A program made the translations under genes and the position numbers. Shown in pieces: positions 55,579-63,818 of a stretch of 63,818 nucleotides of DNA (positions within the stretch are counted from its first letter, which is position 1; every line of letters begins with the position of its first letter). The stretch comes from Akkermansia sp. (GTDB taxonomy: Bacteria; Verrucomicrobiota; Verrucomicrobiia; Verrucomicrobiales; Akkermansiaceae), in the NCBI GenBank assembly GCA_030525455.1, contig JAUNER010000015.1, positions 1 to 63,818 on the forward strand. Reading direction: 5' to 3'. Below the pieces are notes generated by a model. The model saw only the letters and a program-made list of their open reading frames with translations, searched no databases and was not told the DNA's origin.

Positions 55579-56205
55579 ATGTCTATGTTCTCCAAAATCA
55601 TAAACATCTGCTACATCTGTCTAGTGATGGGGCTTAGTTCCTGCACCATAGTGGATACAGGTGGTGCTGTAAATAATATCGGCCGTTACATCCCGGTGGA
55701 TGAAAAACGAATACCCATACCAAAAAAACATCCGGACAGAGCCCCACGCTATACGGTATACACCCTAGGGGAACTTAGCTATATAAAATTAGGAGTCTGT
55801 TATCTTTCTGCCAGGAATAAATGGTTCCACTGCTGTCAAGTAGGAGGCTGTCCCTATGAACTTTATAAACGATTCTATAATGATCCTAGTACCCTCGCCT
55901 TTAGGGAATATTATTATGCGGAAATTCCTACGAAACACTTAAGGAATAACGACTTAATTCGCACCAAGCGACTTATTCCGGAAAAAGAGTTCGATCCGAC
56001 GAATGCACAGCGCAGCACCATCACGATTGAGCACACTGCACAACACATCATCTCGCTGAATCTTCCCGAACGACTCAGTTCTACAAACACCGCGGTTCAA
56101 CCCATCCGTTGGGTAGCAGAAGTAGCAGATATACCGCTCTCTGTTATAGCTACGCCCATCAACTGGTTTCTCATACCATTCGACGCCAACCTATGGGATT
56201 TATAA
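55579..56205 (+). CDS. Lipoprotein of unknown function
   Basis: 208 residues. The signal ends LVMGLSSCTIVDTGG, a fair lipobox before Cys. The mature part contains CCQVGGCPYELYKRFYND and a hydrophobic C-terminal segment (PLSVIATPINWFLIPF). No domain is recognised. It converges with a pair of secreted unknown proteins, and a shared hairpin lies between them. Confidence 0.75.
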   Translation: MSMFSKIINICYICLVMGLSSCTIVDTGGAVNNIGRYIPVDEKRIPIPKKHPDRAPRYTVYTLGELSYIKLGVCYLSARNKWFHCCQVGGCPYELYKRFYNDPSTLAFREYYYAEIPTKHLRNNDLIRTKRLIPEKEFDPTNAQRSTITIEHTAQHIISLNLPERLSSTNTAVQPIRWVAEVADIPLSVIATPINWFLIPFDANLWDL

Positions 56206-56210
56206 CATTT

Positions 56211-56247
56211 CCCTCATATTCTCCCTCTGGGAATATGAGGTTAATTT
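56211..56247. terminator. Hairpin between convergent genes
   Basis: CCTCATATTC (56212-56221) and GAATATGAGG (56231-56240) are a perfect 10-bp stem around a nine-base loop. T-rich tail on + (TTAATTT), weaker on -. Confidence 0.75.
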
Positions 56248-56259
56248 CTCCGGCACAAG

Positions 56260-57144
56260 CTACTTTTTCCCCACGCCCAGCCCTAATTTAATATCGACAG
56301 GGATGCTGACATCGCGGTTATTGACACCATATAGAACATTAATGAGCAGAGAATTAATATTACCGGGGATTTGGTTCAATAAAGTATTTAGCATCACATA
56401 ATGCTTGTTGATATTGGGACGCTGACCGATAAACGCACCGGAATTTTTTAGATGTTTAAACACCTGGCGTTTTTCATCAAGAGGCATGAGAGCCACTACC
56501 GGCAAACTGGCATTAGAAAACAAACCGATTTGGCAATTTACGCTACTGTATTTTCCGGATTCATGTTTCCTACACCCCTCAATGCTCAAATAGTCATCAG
56601 CCAGATCTTCACCCCACACCAAATCAGCTTCTAAATTCACCTTCGGCAAAGCAACCTTATCAGGAACCTTAACGGGCACAATTACCCCATTCTCTAAAGG
56701 AACTTTATAAACACCCCCATCAATAACATCCATAACAAAAACCGTCAAATCACCAAGCATTTTTAATTCTTTAATCCCCTTGGCTTCCTTTTCCGAAATA
56801 ACATATCGAACAGATATCTCTCCATAAGATTCCTGCCCTTCCACACGAGTAATTACACTCATAACATCCCCTGGGTATTCACGCCCCCATTCATCCACTA
56901 AATGAACGGTAGAATTTTTTAAGTACTTTTGAGCCAAAGGAAAAGCTATTTTTTTATTATCACGAATGCGAATTTTAAGCATCGTCGTGATTTGATTATA
57001 ATTTTCTTTTGTATCAATATCAGTATTTTTTGTTACTGTGATGTTTTGAATTTCCACCGACTTAAAAAAAAGCTCTCCTTTCTCTGCTCTTACCACTCCC
57101 ATCATCGCCAGCATAAGGCACATTCCACAGATGAATCGTTTCAT
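56260..57144 (-). CDS. Secreted protein of unknown function, second of a coupled pair
   Basis: 294 residues with signal peptide (FICGMCLMLAMMGVVRA). Mature part is beta-rich and charged: KKIAFPLAQKYLKNS, YLSIEGCRKHESGKYSSV and a C-terminal NALYGV-like LLINVLYGVNNRDVSIPV with a basic end. Its start overlaps the upstream stop by one base (TAATG), so translation is coupled. Both proteins show the layout signal peptide, early FKSVEIQN-type or FYSWSVND strand, YVxN/S repeats and a closing VPIxIxxG-type strand, which suggests distant paralogy. Function unknown. Confidence 0.75.
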   Translation of the reverse strand: MKRFICGMCLMLAMMGVVRAEKGELFFKSVEIQNITVTKNTDIDTKENYNQITTMLKIRIRDNKKIAFPLAQKYLKNSTVHLVDEWGREYPGDVMSVITRVEGQESYGEISVRYVISEKEAKGIKELKMLGDLTVFVMDVIDGGVYKVPLENGVIVPVKVPDKVALPKVNLEADLVWGEDLADDYLSIEGCRKHESGKYSSVNCQIGLFSNASLPVVALMPLDEKRQVFKHLKNSGAFIGQRPNINKHYVMLNTLLNQIPGNINSLLINVLYGVNNRDVSIPVDIKLGLGVGKK

Positions 57145-57938
57145 TATTTCTCTCCTTTCTTCAATGGTAATTCTCCCATGATGCCAATTCTTTTTTCAAT
57201 CGGCACCATGATTTTCTTTATTCCATTCGCATAATCAATGGCAATTTTTATCTTATTTTCCCCATTTATTTTCCAATTACATACATATTTGTTAGAAGTC
57301 CTTACACTTCCACTGCTAGAAAATTCAATATCATCCACATTAAAAATTTTCATACCCAGAAAGTGCATTTGGGCCAATTTGTCAGATGATAAAATCATCC
57401 CTGTACACCCCACCTCTGTACCATGCTTGAGTGTTACCTGCACATCAGAACCATCAAATCCGGCGTTTTTTAATGTGACCGTAACCGGCTTATTTTCTTT
57501 AACATCAAATTCTACAATCTTTGTTGCCTTGTTGCCGTAAATATAACATGGCACACTCAGTTTTACATCAACCCACGTCGACTCAGCAGAAGGTGTCCAC
57601 TTAATGCCATTTACTGATACCTTTATCTTATCATCATCGTTAAGGTAAATTTTATGCATCGATTGAAAGGATTGGGCTTCTTTAGCCTTATTCCCTAAAG
57701 AATCCTTCATCTCAACCTCTCTAGAGGGAGATGCCCCCCATGGTACAAACATTGACAAAACCTGGTCAAACGACACCAAAAAATGTACAGAATAATTGGT
57801 ATCATTCACAGACCATGAGTAAAATTCTACATTGGGCTTAGGCTCCGGACGGTCTGGTGCAGTCTCTTGCTTTGCTTCCTGAGCATAAGCCGGAATCATG
57901 GCACTTACCAATAGGACAATCAATCGCTTTATCATCAT
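57144..57938 (-). CDS. Secreted protein of unknown function, first of a coupled pair
   Basis: 264 residues with signal peptide (LIVLLVSAMIPAYA). Early segment KPNVEFYSWSVNDTNYSVHF, middle VTVTLKNAGFDGSDVQVTLKHG, late KYVCNWKINGENKIKIAIDY and MVPIEKRIGIMGELPL. All look like beta-sandwich strands. No family match recognised. The stop codon shares its last base with the start of the next gene. Transcription probably starts within the about 80 bases upstream. Confidence 0.75.
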   Translation of the reverse strand: MMIKRLIVLLVSAMIPAYAQEAKQETAPDRPEPKPNVEFYSWSVNDTNYSVHFLVSFDQVLSMFVPWGASPSREVEMKDSLGNKAKEAQSFQSMHKIYLNDDDKIKVSVNGIKWTPSAESTWVDVKLSVPCYIYGNKATKIVEFDVKENKPVTVTLKNAGFDGSDVQVTLKHGTEVGCTGMILSSDKLAQMHFLGMKIFNVDDIEFSSSGSVRTSNKYVCNWKINGENKIKIAIDYANGIKKIMVPIEKRIGIMGELPLKKGEK

Positions 57939-57971
57939 AGGGGAACGAGTAGTTTCTATTCTAAGACAACA

Positions 57972-57998
57972 TAGGGGGCTCTATAACGGAGCCCCCTA
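57972..57998. terminator. Strong hairpin between the TPR gene and the secreted pair
   Basis: TAGGGGGCTC (57972-57981) and GAGCCCCCTA (57989-57998) form a perfect 10-bp G+C-rich stem with a seven-base loop, 25 bases past the TPR gene stop. No T-tract follows, so it may be an mRNA stabiliser instead. Confidence 0.55.
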
Positions 57999-58022
57999 TA
58001 TCAATGATGCGTCTGTGTAAAC

Positions 58023-59390
58023 TTAATTACTATAAGCAGATTCTACACGCTGAGCCACATCTCTGTAACCATACTCTGCATCGTAAATCTGCTGGAAAGC
58101 CGCCAGTGCTTCGTCTTTTTTGCCCATTTTTTCATTGAGCAAACCAATAAGGTAAAGAACTTCTTTCTTCACATCATTCATCTCTAGGATTTCTTGGTTT
58201 GCCTCAGAAAGCTGACGTAATGCCATATCATTCATATTCTTGGCATCATAGCACTTCCCTAGCAAAAGCATGGCTCTGGTGCGAATGTGGGGGTTATTAC
58301 GAGCTTTCTGCAATTCCGGGATAGCAGCAGAAAAATCACCAAACTCAAACAAGGCCACGCCCAACTCAAAGCGGGTCTGTGGGTCGGTGGGGTTATTTTC
58401 TACACGCTGACGGCATAGAGCTACTTGTTCTTCGGCGACTTCGCGACTGATTTGAGCCAGCTGTGCTTGAAGCTCGGCATCATCCGGATTCTCTGCCGCA
58501 CGACGACGAATATCTTCTACCTGTGCCTTGCGGGCTCGTTCTGTCATTTCGTTACCCTTGTTTTGAAGAGACACGTCATTGTTACTCAATGAGAAAGCAT
58601 AATGATAGAAGTTGGATGCATTTACCCAATCTCCCATTTGTTCAAACACACCGGCTATATCACGCACGACAGATAAATTTTTCTGATCCGCAGTATATTC
58701 CACCGTGAGTTTATCCAAGCGTTCTTGGAGTTGAGCACGGGTGAGACCTTTTTTATCAGCCTTATCCAAATCATTAGTTTCGGATGTATCTTTCATCACG
58801 TCTTTAAAGCTGTTGGCTTTATCCCATTTATCTTTCATGGAGGCTTTGGCCATACAGTCTTTTTCATTCTTCACAGCCACACTATCCGTCGGGTCTATCT
58901 TGACGATATCGCGGTAAACTTCTGCGGCTTCAGTAAACATCTCGTAAGTTACATAGTGAGAAGCCAACAAGTGAAGCATCTTTTTATTACTCGGATGCCC
59001 CTGGCGAACTGTTTCTAGAGCAAATGCAGCCAATTCAGGGTAATTTACCCCAAGAGCGGCATTATACAATTCCTCATTGACGGCTACGCTAAATGGGTCT
59101 TTTTCTAACTCGTCTTCAAGAGCAGAAATGGTAGTCATCGGGTCTTTTGACTTACCGGTACTTAAACGGAATCCACCAAATAATCCACCTTTCTTTGGCT
59201 CCGGATTCAACTTGATTTCACAAGCTCTCAGTGCTTTGCGAGCTTCCAAAAATCCTGGTATATTCTTTACCAATGCCTTAAACAAACTTACGGCATAGGG
59301 ATAGTTCCCCATATCCACAGCTTGGCGTGCCTTTACAAAAAATTCAGCCTGCTGCGGATTCAACTGTTCTTCTGTGATTTTTTCAATCAT
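58023..59390 (-). CDS. TPR-repeat protein, cytoplasmic
   Basis: 455 residues without signal peptide. TPR-type helical pairs are visible from residue 15 on, for example FFVKARQAVDMGNYPYAVSLF, HYVTYEMFTEAAEVYRDIVKIDP and FELGVALFEFGDFSAAIPELQKA. A charged, coiled-coil-like stretch sits around 200-330. It is a scaffold or adaptor of unknown partner; no enzymatic domain is seen. It is followed by a G+C-rich hairpin. Confidence 0.85.
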   Translation of the reverse strand: MIEKITEEQLNPQQAEFFVKARQAVDMGNYPYAVSLFKALVKNIPGFLEARKALRACEIKLNPEPKKGGLFGGFRLSTGKSKDPMTTISALEDELEKDPFSVAVNEELYNAALGVNYPELAAFALETVRQGHPSNKKMLHLLASHYVTYEMFTEAAEVYRDIVKIDPTDSVAVKNEKDCMAKASMKDKWDKANSFKDVMKDTSETNDLDKADKKGLTRAQLQERLDKLTVEYTADQKNLSVVRDIAGVFEQMGDWVNASNFYHYAFSLSNNDVSLQNKGNEMTERARKAQVEDIRRRAAENPDDAELQAQLAQISREVAEEQVALCRQRVENNPTDPQTRFELGVALFEFGDFSAAIPELQKARNNPHIRTRAMLLLGKCYDAKNMNDMALRQLSEANQEILEMNDVKKEVLYLIGLLNEKMGKKDEALAAFQQIYDAEYGYRDVAQRVESAYSN

Positions 59391-59529
59391 ACGACTTATG
59401 AAACAAAAAATGATAAGATGACCTAGAGCCTCTCTATTCGAGATTCTCTACATTTAACGTATACATCCTAGCAAGTCTGAAGCCGCATTTCAACCTTGTA
59501 TTTTGTTTACAATAGAAAAAAATACCCGT

Positions 59530-60222
59530 ATGAGATTAGATGCCCTCTTATCACGCTATGGTTATTGTTCTCGCAGAGAAGCTACAGGCTGGCTAAAACG
59601 TCATCAAGTCACTTACAACAATAAACTTTGTACCAAAGCCACAGACAAAGTGGAAGCAGACGGCATTCTCATTGATGGTGAAAAGCTAGACTTTCCCAAC
59701 GGCATCTACATTGCTCTTTATAAACCACTAGGTTATGTTTGTAGTCATGATGAGAGCGAGGGTGATTTAGTCTATGATTTGCTCCCTTTTCAATGGACAA
59801 AGAGAAATCCCGCTATTGCTTCTGTCGGCAGGTTAGATAAGGAAACTAGCGGCTTATTACTCATCACAGATGATGGTCAGTTCATTCACCGCATGACCTC
59901 ACCAAAGCATTTAGTTGAAAAAGTTTACTTAGCAGAAACAGAGGCAGACATTCCCGCATCTGCCGTAGAACTCTTCGCCGAGGGTTCTCTCACTCTTCAG
60001 GGGGAAAACAAACCCTGTGCCCCGGCTAAACTAGACATTCTCTCTCCTCGTGTTTGTAAACTTACCCTCACAGAGGGGAAATACCACCAAGTGCGCCGTA
60101 TGCTTGCCGCCGTGGGGGCCCCTGTCTCTAAACTTTCTCGCATTGCCATTGGAGCATTATCCCTCGATAATCTACAATTAGAGGAAGGCGAATGGATTGA
60201 AATTGACCCTCATTTATTCTAA
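59530..60222 (+). CDS. rsuA: 16S rRNA pseudouridine synthase, RsuA family
   Basis: 230 residues from ATG 59530 (MRLDALLSRYGYCSRREA); an upstream start at 59503 adds nine residues before the S4 domain. S4 RNA-binding domain at about 1-60, catalytic Asp in SVGRLDKETSGLLLITDDG. RsuA modifies U516 of 16S rRNA; RluB/E/F relatives cannot be wholly excluded, but the length and S4 position fit RsuA. A second pseudouridine synthase begins four bases downstream. Confidence 0.88.
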   Translation: MRLDALLSRYGYCSRREATGWLKRHQVTYNNKLCTKATDKVEADGILIDGEKLDFPNGIYIALYKPLGYVCSHDESEGDLVYDLLPFQWTKRNPAIASVGRLDKETSGLLLITDDGQFIHRMTSPKHLVEKVYLAETEADIPASAVELFAEGSLTLQGENKPCAPAKLDILSPRVCKLTLTEGKYHQVRRMLAAVGAPVSKLSRIAIGALSLDNLQLEEGEWIEIDPHLF

Positions 60223-60225
60223 CCC

Positions 60226-60999
60226 ATGACTGAACGGACTCCCATAGCAGATGGGCCTATCGCCTGCGAACCGGACTTTCAGGTCATAGCTGAATCACCT
60301 GACTGGATTGTCGTTGATAAGCGTGCCCCTCTGATTGTCCATACTGCTAATGCAAAGCCCGAACCTACCTTACTAGCCGGCTTAGAAGCCTTACTCTGCT
60401 ATGAATTGGCCAATGGGGCGGCTCTTTCTCTCATTAATCGATTAGATAGAGAAACAAGTGGCTTAACTCTCATCGCAAAACATAAAGAGGCAGCAAAAGC
60501 TCTTGGCATCGCTATGCAAGAAAGACTCATGCACAAAGAATACCATGCTATCGTTCATGGTCACCCTACTTGGCATGAATGCTCGTGCCATGAGCCTATA
60601 TTACGCCAAGCCGAGGTCAGAGAGAGTGCCATTTGGGTAAAGCAATGTACACATCCTCTGGGCAAACCCTGCCACACCGACTTCCGCCTTGTCTCATCAT
60701 GGAGTCATGCGGATATGCCACTTAGTCTTATTCATTGCACACCGCATACCGGGCGTATGCACCAAATTCGCGTGCATTTATCTCATCTGGGGCATCCCAT
60801 TGTGGGTGATAAAATCTATGGCTCAGATGAACGACATTACCTAGAGTTCATTGCTCACGGCTGGTCAAAACAGCTAGAAAAATCCCTGCTCCTCCCTCGC
60901 CATGCTCTTCATGCCTCTGCCTTACATTTCCCATGGCAGGGGGAAAACATTTGCACCTTTGCCCCTCTGCCACCGGATATGAAAAGTCTCATGCCTTAG
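60226..60999 (+). CDS. RluA-family pseudouridine synthase
   Basis: 257 residues. The catalytic Asp is in LINRLDRETSGLTLIAK. The segments MHKEYHAIVHG and TGRMHQIRVHLSHLGHPIVGD are typical of RluA. No S4 domain, so closer to RluA/TruC than RluC/D. Target RNA unassigned. It starts four bases after the rsuA stop and converges with cimA. Confidence 0.88.
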   Translation: MTERTPIADGPIACEPDFQVIAESPDWIVVDKRAPLIVHTANAKPEPTLLAGLEALLCYELANGAALSLINRLDRETSGLTLIAKHKEAAKALGIAMQERLMHKEYHAIVHGHPTWHECSCHEPILRQAEVRESAIWVKQCTHPLGKPCHTDFRLVSSWSHADMPLSLIHCTPHTGRMHQIRVHLSHLGHPIVGDKIYGSDERHYLEFIAHGWSKQLEKSLLLPRHALHASALHFPWQGENICTFAPLPPDMKSLMP

Positions 61000-61013
61000 A
61001 CTTATCTGCACTC

Positions 61014-62648
61014 TTAGCACTCGGCTCGCCAACGGGAATGCTCTGCTTTATAGAGCTTATACGAAATAGCATCGCACAACGCTTCCAGACTAGCCTCGAT
61101 GATATTATAGGATACCCCTACTGTAGTCCATGTAGATACACCATCCGAAGATTCAATCAACACTCGCACATTTGACCCGGCTCCGTTTTCATCCACCTCG
61201 GCATCGGGGATGTTGGTTCTCGTGGGGGATAATACTCGCACCTTGTAGTCTATTAAGTGCATCTGCTCTAGTTCCGGATACCACTGTGTCAAGGCCCGTC
61301 TCAAAGCCCTGTCTAAAGCATGCACCGGACCATGCCCCCCTGCTGCTGTATGCACGTCCTGACCATTGACTTTCAATTTCAATGTGGCTTCTACCATCAT
61401 ATCGGGGTCCATCTCATGCCGCGACGTTAGCACTACAGAGCGTAATATCTTAAAATACGGTTTAATGGAAGAATGTCTATGGCGTAGGAATAATAATTCC
61501 GCACTTGCCGGTGCAGCCACATAGTCATACCCAAGAGCTGAATTCTTTTTCACCGCACCGGATAATAGTTCAAGTATGGGGTCGCCCTTATCTAATTCGA
61601 TGCCCAAACTTCTGGCCAGTGCCATAATATTACTTTTACCGCCCTGCTCTGTCATGAGCACTCGCTGTGCATTCCCTACGCTGGCCGGGTTCATGTGTTC
61701 GTAAAGTGCAGAGTCTTTCATGATAGCACTCACATGCACCCCGCCCTTATGGGCAAAGGCGGCATTCCCCACAAATGGCTGACGTCTAAATGGTGCTAAA
61801 TTTGAAACCTCAGATACAAAGGCAGACGTAGACTTTAATCGGGTCAAAGCCGCACCGGATAAACACTCATAGCCCTCCATCTTTAGCTGTAAATTCGGAA
61901 TGACCGAACATAAATTGGCATTACCACAGCGTTCTCCTATGCCGTTCATCGTACCTTGCACCTGCGTTGCTCCGGCTTTTACTGCGGCTAAACTGTTAGC
62001 TACTGCTAGTTCACAGTCGTTATGTGCGTGTATGCCTATACGGGCTTCAGGTAGATTCTCTTTCACCTGTGCTACTACTCTGCTTATTTCATCCGGCATG
62101 GTTCCGCCGTTGGTGTCACACAGTATTAAACAATCTGCCCCATTTTCATACGCCGCTTTTAGCACTTTTATCGCATAAGCGGAATCTCTGTGATAGCCGT
62201 CAAAAAAATGCTCAGCATCAAAAAAAACCGTGTCTAAATGCTTTTTCAAATACGCCACGGAATTGCCAACTATTTCTAAATTCCTCTCTTTTGTTATCCC
62301 TAGAGCTACCTCTACGTGGCGCGGACACGTCTTCCCAAATATCGTTGCTACGCGTACCCCACAGCTTACCAAAGCTTGCATCGTTGGGTCATTTTCCGGA
62401 CTATTCCCGGCATGATGCGTGCATCCAAATGCCACCAGTCGGGCATTCTTTAACTCCACGTCTCGCATCAATCGGAAAAACTCTGTCTCTACCGGGTTCG
62501 CATCCGGCCACCCACCCTCAATGTAATCCACCCCCAAAAAGTCCAACTCCCGTGCTATTCGCACTTTATCTGCCGCACTTAAATTCACATCCTCGCTCTG
62601 CGCCCCATCTCGTAGGGTTGTGTCGTAGAGGTCTATCTTGATAGCCAT
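61014..62648 (-). CDS. cimA: (R)-citramalate synthase
   Basis: 544 residues of the HMGL-like synthase family, citramalate/2-isopropylmalate branch. N-terminal LYDTTLRDGAQSEDVNLS and the metal motif GIHAHNDCELAVAN are intact, followed by GTMNGIGERCGNANL. The C-terminal LeuA regulatory domain is present with an extended form typical of the TIGR00977 group. It condenses pyruvate and acetyl-CoA to citramalate, a threonine-free start of isoleucine synthesis. Feedback by isoleucine is expected from the regulatory domain. Confidence 0.92.
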   Translation of the reverse strand: MAIKIDLYDTTLRDGAQSEDVNLSAADKVRIARELDFLGVDYIEGGWPDANPVETEFFRLMRDVELKNARLVAFGCTHHAGNSPENDPTMQALVSCGVRVATIFGKTCPRHVEVALGITKERNLEIVGNSVAYLKKHLDTVFFDAEHFFDGYHRDSAYAIKVLKAAYENGADCLILCDTNGGTMPDEISRVVAQVKENLPEARIGIHAHNDCELAVANSLAAVKAGATQVQGTMNGIGERCGNANLCSVIPNLQLKMEGYECLSGAALTRLKSTSAFVSEVSNLAPFRRQPFVGNAAFAHKGGVHVSAIMKDSALYEHMNPASVGNAQRVLMTEQGGKSNIMALARSLGIELDKGDPILELLSGAVKKNSALGYDYVAAPASAELLFLRHRHSSIKPYFKILRSVVLTSRHEMDPDMMVEATLKLKVNGQDVHTAAGGHGPVHALDRALRRALTQWYPELEQMHLIDYKVRVLSPTRTNIPDAEVDENGAGSNVRVLIESSDGVSTWTTVGVSYNIIEASLEALCDAISYKLYKAEHSRWRAEC

Positions 62649-62826
62649 AAACTCACCTTACCTGCCTAGCCCCTCTCTTTCAAGCCATCCCCATGCCTTA
62701 CTCTCTTACAGACACAGAAATTACCCCCCTCACCCACTTATGACGCTGTGGCTAATCCATGCTAAATAACACCACTAACTAAACCTTGACTTTAAACCTA
62801 GCCACACTCCCCCCCAATAAAATGAC

Positions 62827-62861
62827 AACAAAAGAGCCGCACCCTTTCGAGCACGACTCTT
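62827..62861 (-). terminator. Terminator of the terminal PEP-CTERM gene
   Basis: On the minus strand AAGAGTCG pairs with CGGCTCTT-type bases (one G-T pair) around a loop, followed by a T-rich tail (TTTTG), about 30 bases after the stop at 62890. Confidence 0.6.
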
Positions 62862-62889
62862 ATTGAAGAAGACAATGTTATTTTGTTAA

Positions 62890-63669
62890 TTAAGCACGAC
62901 GACGGCGAATCATCAATGCTGCCAAGCCAAGCAAGCTCAATGATGCTGTGGCAGGTTCGGGAACAGGTGCATAAGAAATGCTCATGTTTGCAATCTTGCA
63001 TCCAGAATCATTCAAACCAGTTGCCCCGCTATCCCAACCTGGTGCCTTAATACCAATAGAGTATTTATTAACTTCATCAGGATTGGCATCCCAAGCGATA
63101 TCGCCTATACTTTTAGCATCGCTTGTCTGACCATTTACAGAAGCAGTCCATGTACCATCAGTTAATGTATAAGTAATGGTATTCCAAGCGTTTGTTGTGA
63201 GTCGAAGATCTGTTTTATTCGCAGCAAATGTATCATCTACAGCAGTTCCTAAAGCAAATGACAGATAGCCATTAGAAAGACCAAATGCAACACCGGTACC
63301 ATTACACCCAACGTGTAAGATATTTTCACCCCACTGAGCACCTGTATAATAATAGTCCAATGTAAGGGTAAGTGTCGCAGCTGATGTTGATACAGTTTCA
63401 AGTGCATCATGAAGGAAAGAATTGGTATTTACTTCCCAGTAACTACCAGTACTATCCCCTTTTTTAATCGCGGTACCAACATTTGCAACATCTTCTGTTA
63501 TAAATGTATTTGTAACAGTACCACCTAACACACCTGTTTGACCATTTTGTGTATTAGTTGCAGAAAAGTCCCATGTATAGGAATATTCCTGAGAAGCATC
63601 CCATGTAAAGGTTGTGGCCCCGGAAGCCATGCCTGCGAGAGCTAGTAAAGCAATGAGTGTTTTCTTCAT
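62890..63669 (-). CDS. Small secreted PEP-CTERM protein with LamG-like domain
   Basis: 259 residues. Signal peptide MKKTLIALLALAGMASGA, then a single beta-sandwich domain (LamG/concanavalin-like: LTLTLDYYYTG, GLSNGYLSFALG, WNTITYTLTDGTW). It ends VPEPATASLSLLGLAALM and RRRRA, the PEP-CTERM sorting signal that matches the esterase at 18366-21374. Likely a surface-displayed glycan-binding protein; ligand unknown. The 77-bp dispersed repeat lies 73 bases upstream of its start. Confidence 0.88.
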   Translation of the reverse strand: MKKTLIALLALAGMASGATTFTWDASQEYSYTWDFSATNTQNGQTGVLGGTVTNTFITEDVANVGTAIKKGDSTGSYWEVNTNSFLHDALETVSTSAATLTLTLDYYYTGAQWGENILHVGCNGTGVAFGLSNGYLSFALGTAVDDTFAANKTDLRLTTNAWNTITYTLTDGTWTASVNGQTSDAKSIGDIAWDANPDEVNKYSIGIKAPGWDSGATGLNDSGCKIANMSISYAPVPEPATASLSLLGLAALMIRRRRA

Positions 63670-63741
63670 AACTTGTTTCGTTTTGTAGAGTTATCCGTTG
63701 CGTAAGAGTATTTTCTTTCGTTCCGGCACGAGAATGCTACA

Positions 63742-63818
63742 GCATTTAGAATGCTGATATCACTATCAATGAGTTATACATTGATTATCAGTTGCCGATT
63801 TTCTTTTATGCCCGAAAA
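63742..63818. repeat. 77-bp dispersed repeat, copy 2 (runs off the window)
   Basis: Same sequence as 17746-17822, same orientation. This copy has the better dyad, ATCAATG / CATTGAT separated by seven bases, and begins with GCATTTAGAATGC. It lies upstream of the PEP-CTERM gene, in its potential promoter region, and may continue past the window end. Confidence 0.75.

Noticed and set aside
62024..62641. 205-residue plus-strand ORF over cimA
   Set aside because: Fully antisense to cimA motifs; composition is Ser/Leu/Pro-rich shadow.

Overview
The window looks like chromosome from a gut, mucin-associated member of the Verrucomicrobiota, most like an Akkermansia relative. The support is indirect but consistent. 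Two intact secreted proteins and one gene remnant end in a PEP-CTERM tail (V/I-PEPAT..LSLLGL.. plus an Arg-rich end). There is a sialidase next to a non-phosphorylated sialic-acid catabolic pair, a GH109-type secreted oxidoreductase-fold glycosidase, a hprK-ptsH-ptsI set with no PTS permease, a B12-dependent ribonucleotide reductase and a MeaB chaperone. Base composition looks moderate (about mid-40s % G+C by eye, not computed), lower than the type species of Akkermansia. Shine-Dalgarno sites are mostly weak or absent, so several starts were chosen from family alignment.

Layout. 1-850: 3' part of an ankyrin-repeat gene. 1079-9095: kbl, a transmembrane kinase with PEGA and FGE/sulfatase-modifying domains, an orphan ParA, a second transmembrane kinase with Sel1-like repeats, and a small lipoprotein, all on + with short gaps. 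9181-9343: tRNA-Cys and tRNA-Glu with a clear promoter and terminator. 9600-13803 (-): GH109-like protein, SBF-like transporter, tyrS and a Trp-rich small membrane ORF. 14051-16542 (+): glycogen/starch-synthase-type glycosyltransferase and GH57 alpha-amylase. 16694-18365: an aldo/keto reductase, then a dispersed repeat and the decayed end of a PEP-CTERM gene. 18366-21374: a large secreted SGNH esterase with beta-helix repeats and a PEP-CTERM tail. 21472-24678 (-): hprK-ptsH-ptsI. 24818-29811: sialidase, a secreted unknown, and divergent nanA and N-acylglucosamine 2-epimerase.

29872-34235 (-): ruvC, DEAD-box helicase, MBL-fold hydrolase, pyrC and a YwaF/TIGR02206 membrane protein. 34369-35568: a RAYT transposase framed by its hairpin repeats. 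35727-39139 (+): gdhA, then a Y-family polymerase plus YolD-like pair that looks acquired from Firmicutes. 39157-40308 (-): a membrane acyltransferase. 40548-46518 (+): a complete RND efflux operon. 46651-49962 (+): ugd, meaB and a second YwaF paralogue. 49973-51367 (-): a secreted unknown. 51733-55275 (+): nrdJ behind a NrdR-type operator. 55579-59390: lipoprotein, a coupled pair of secreted unknowns and a TPR protein. 59530-62648: two pseudouridine synthases and cimA. 62890-63669 (-): a small LamG-like PEP-CTERM protein. The last 77 bp repeat the sequence at 17746.

Functionally the region joins host-glycan foraging (sialidase to NanA to ManNAc epimerase, the GH109-like enzyme, the secreted esterase) with storage-polysaccharide metabolism, HPr-Ser phosphorylation as a likely carbon signal, and B12-dependent metabolism. 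The least ordinary parts are the kinase-ParA-kinase-lipoprotein block, the internally duplicated PEGA/FGE region of the first kinase, the RAYT/REP element, the NrdR operator, the dispersed repeat beside a decayed PEP-CTERM gene, and several secreted proteins of unknown function.
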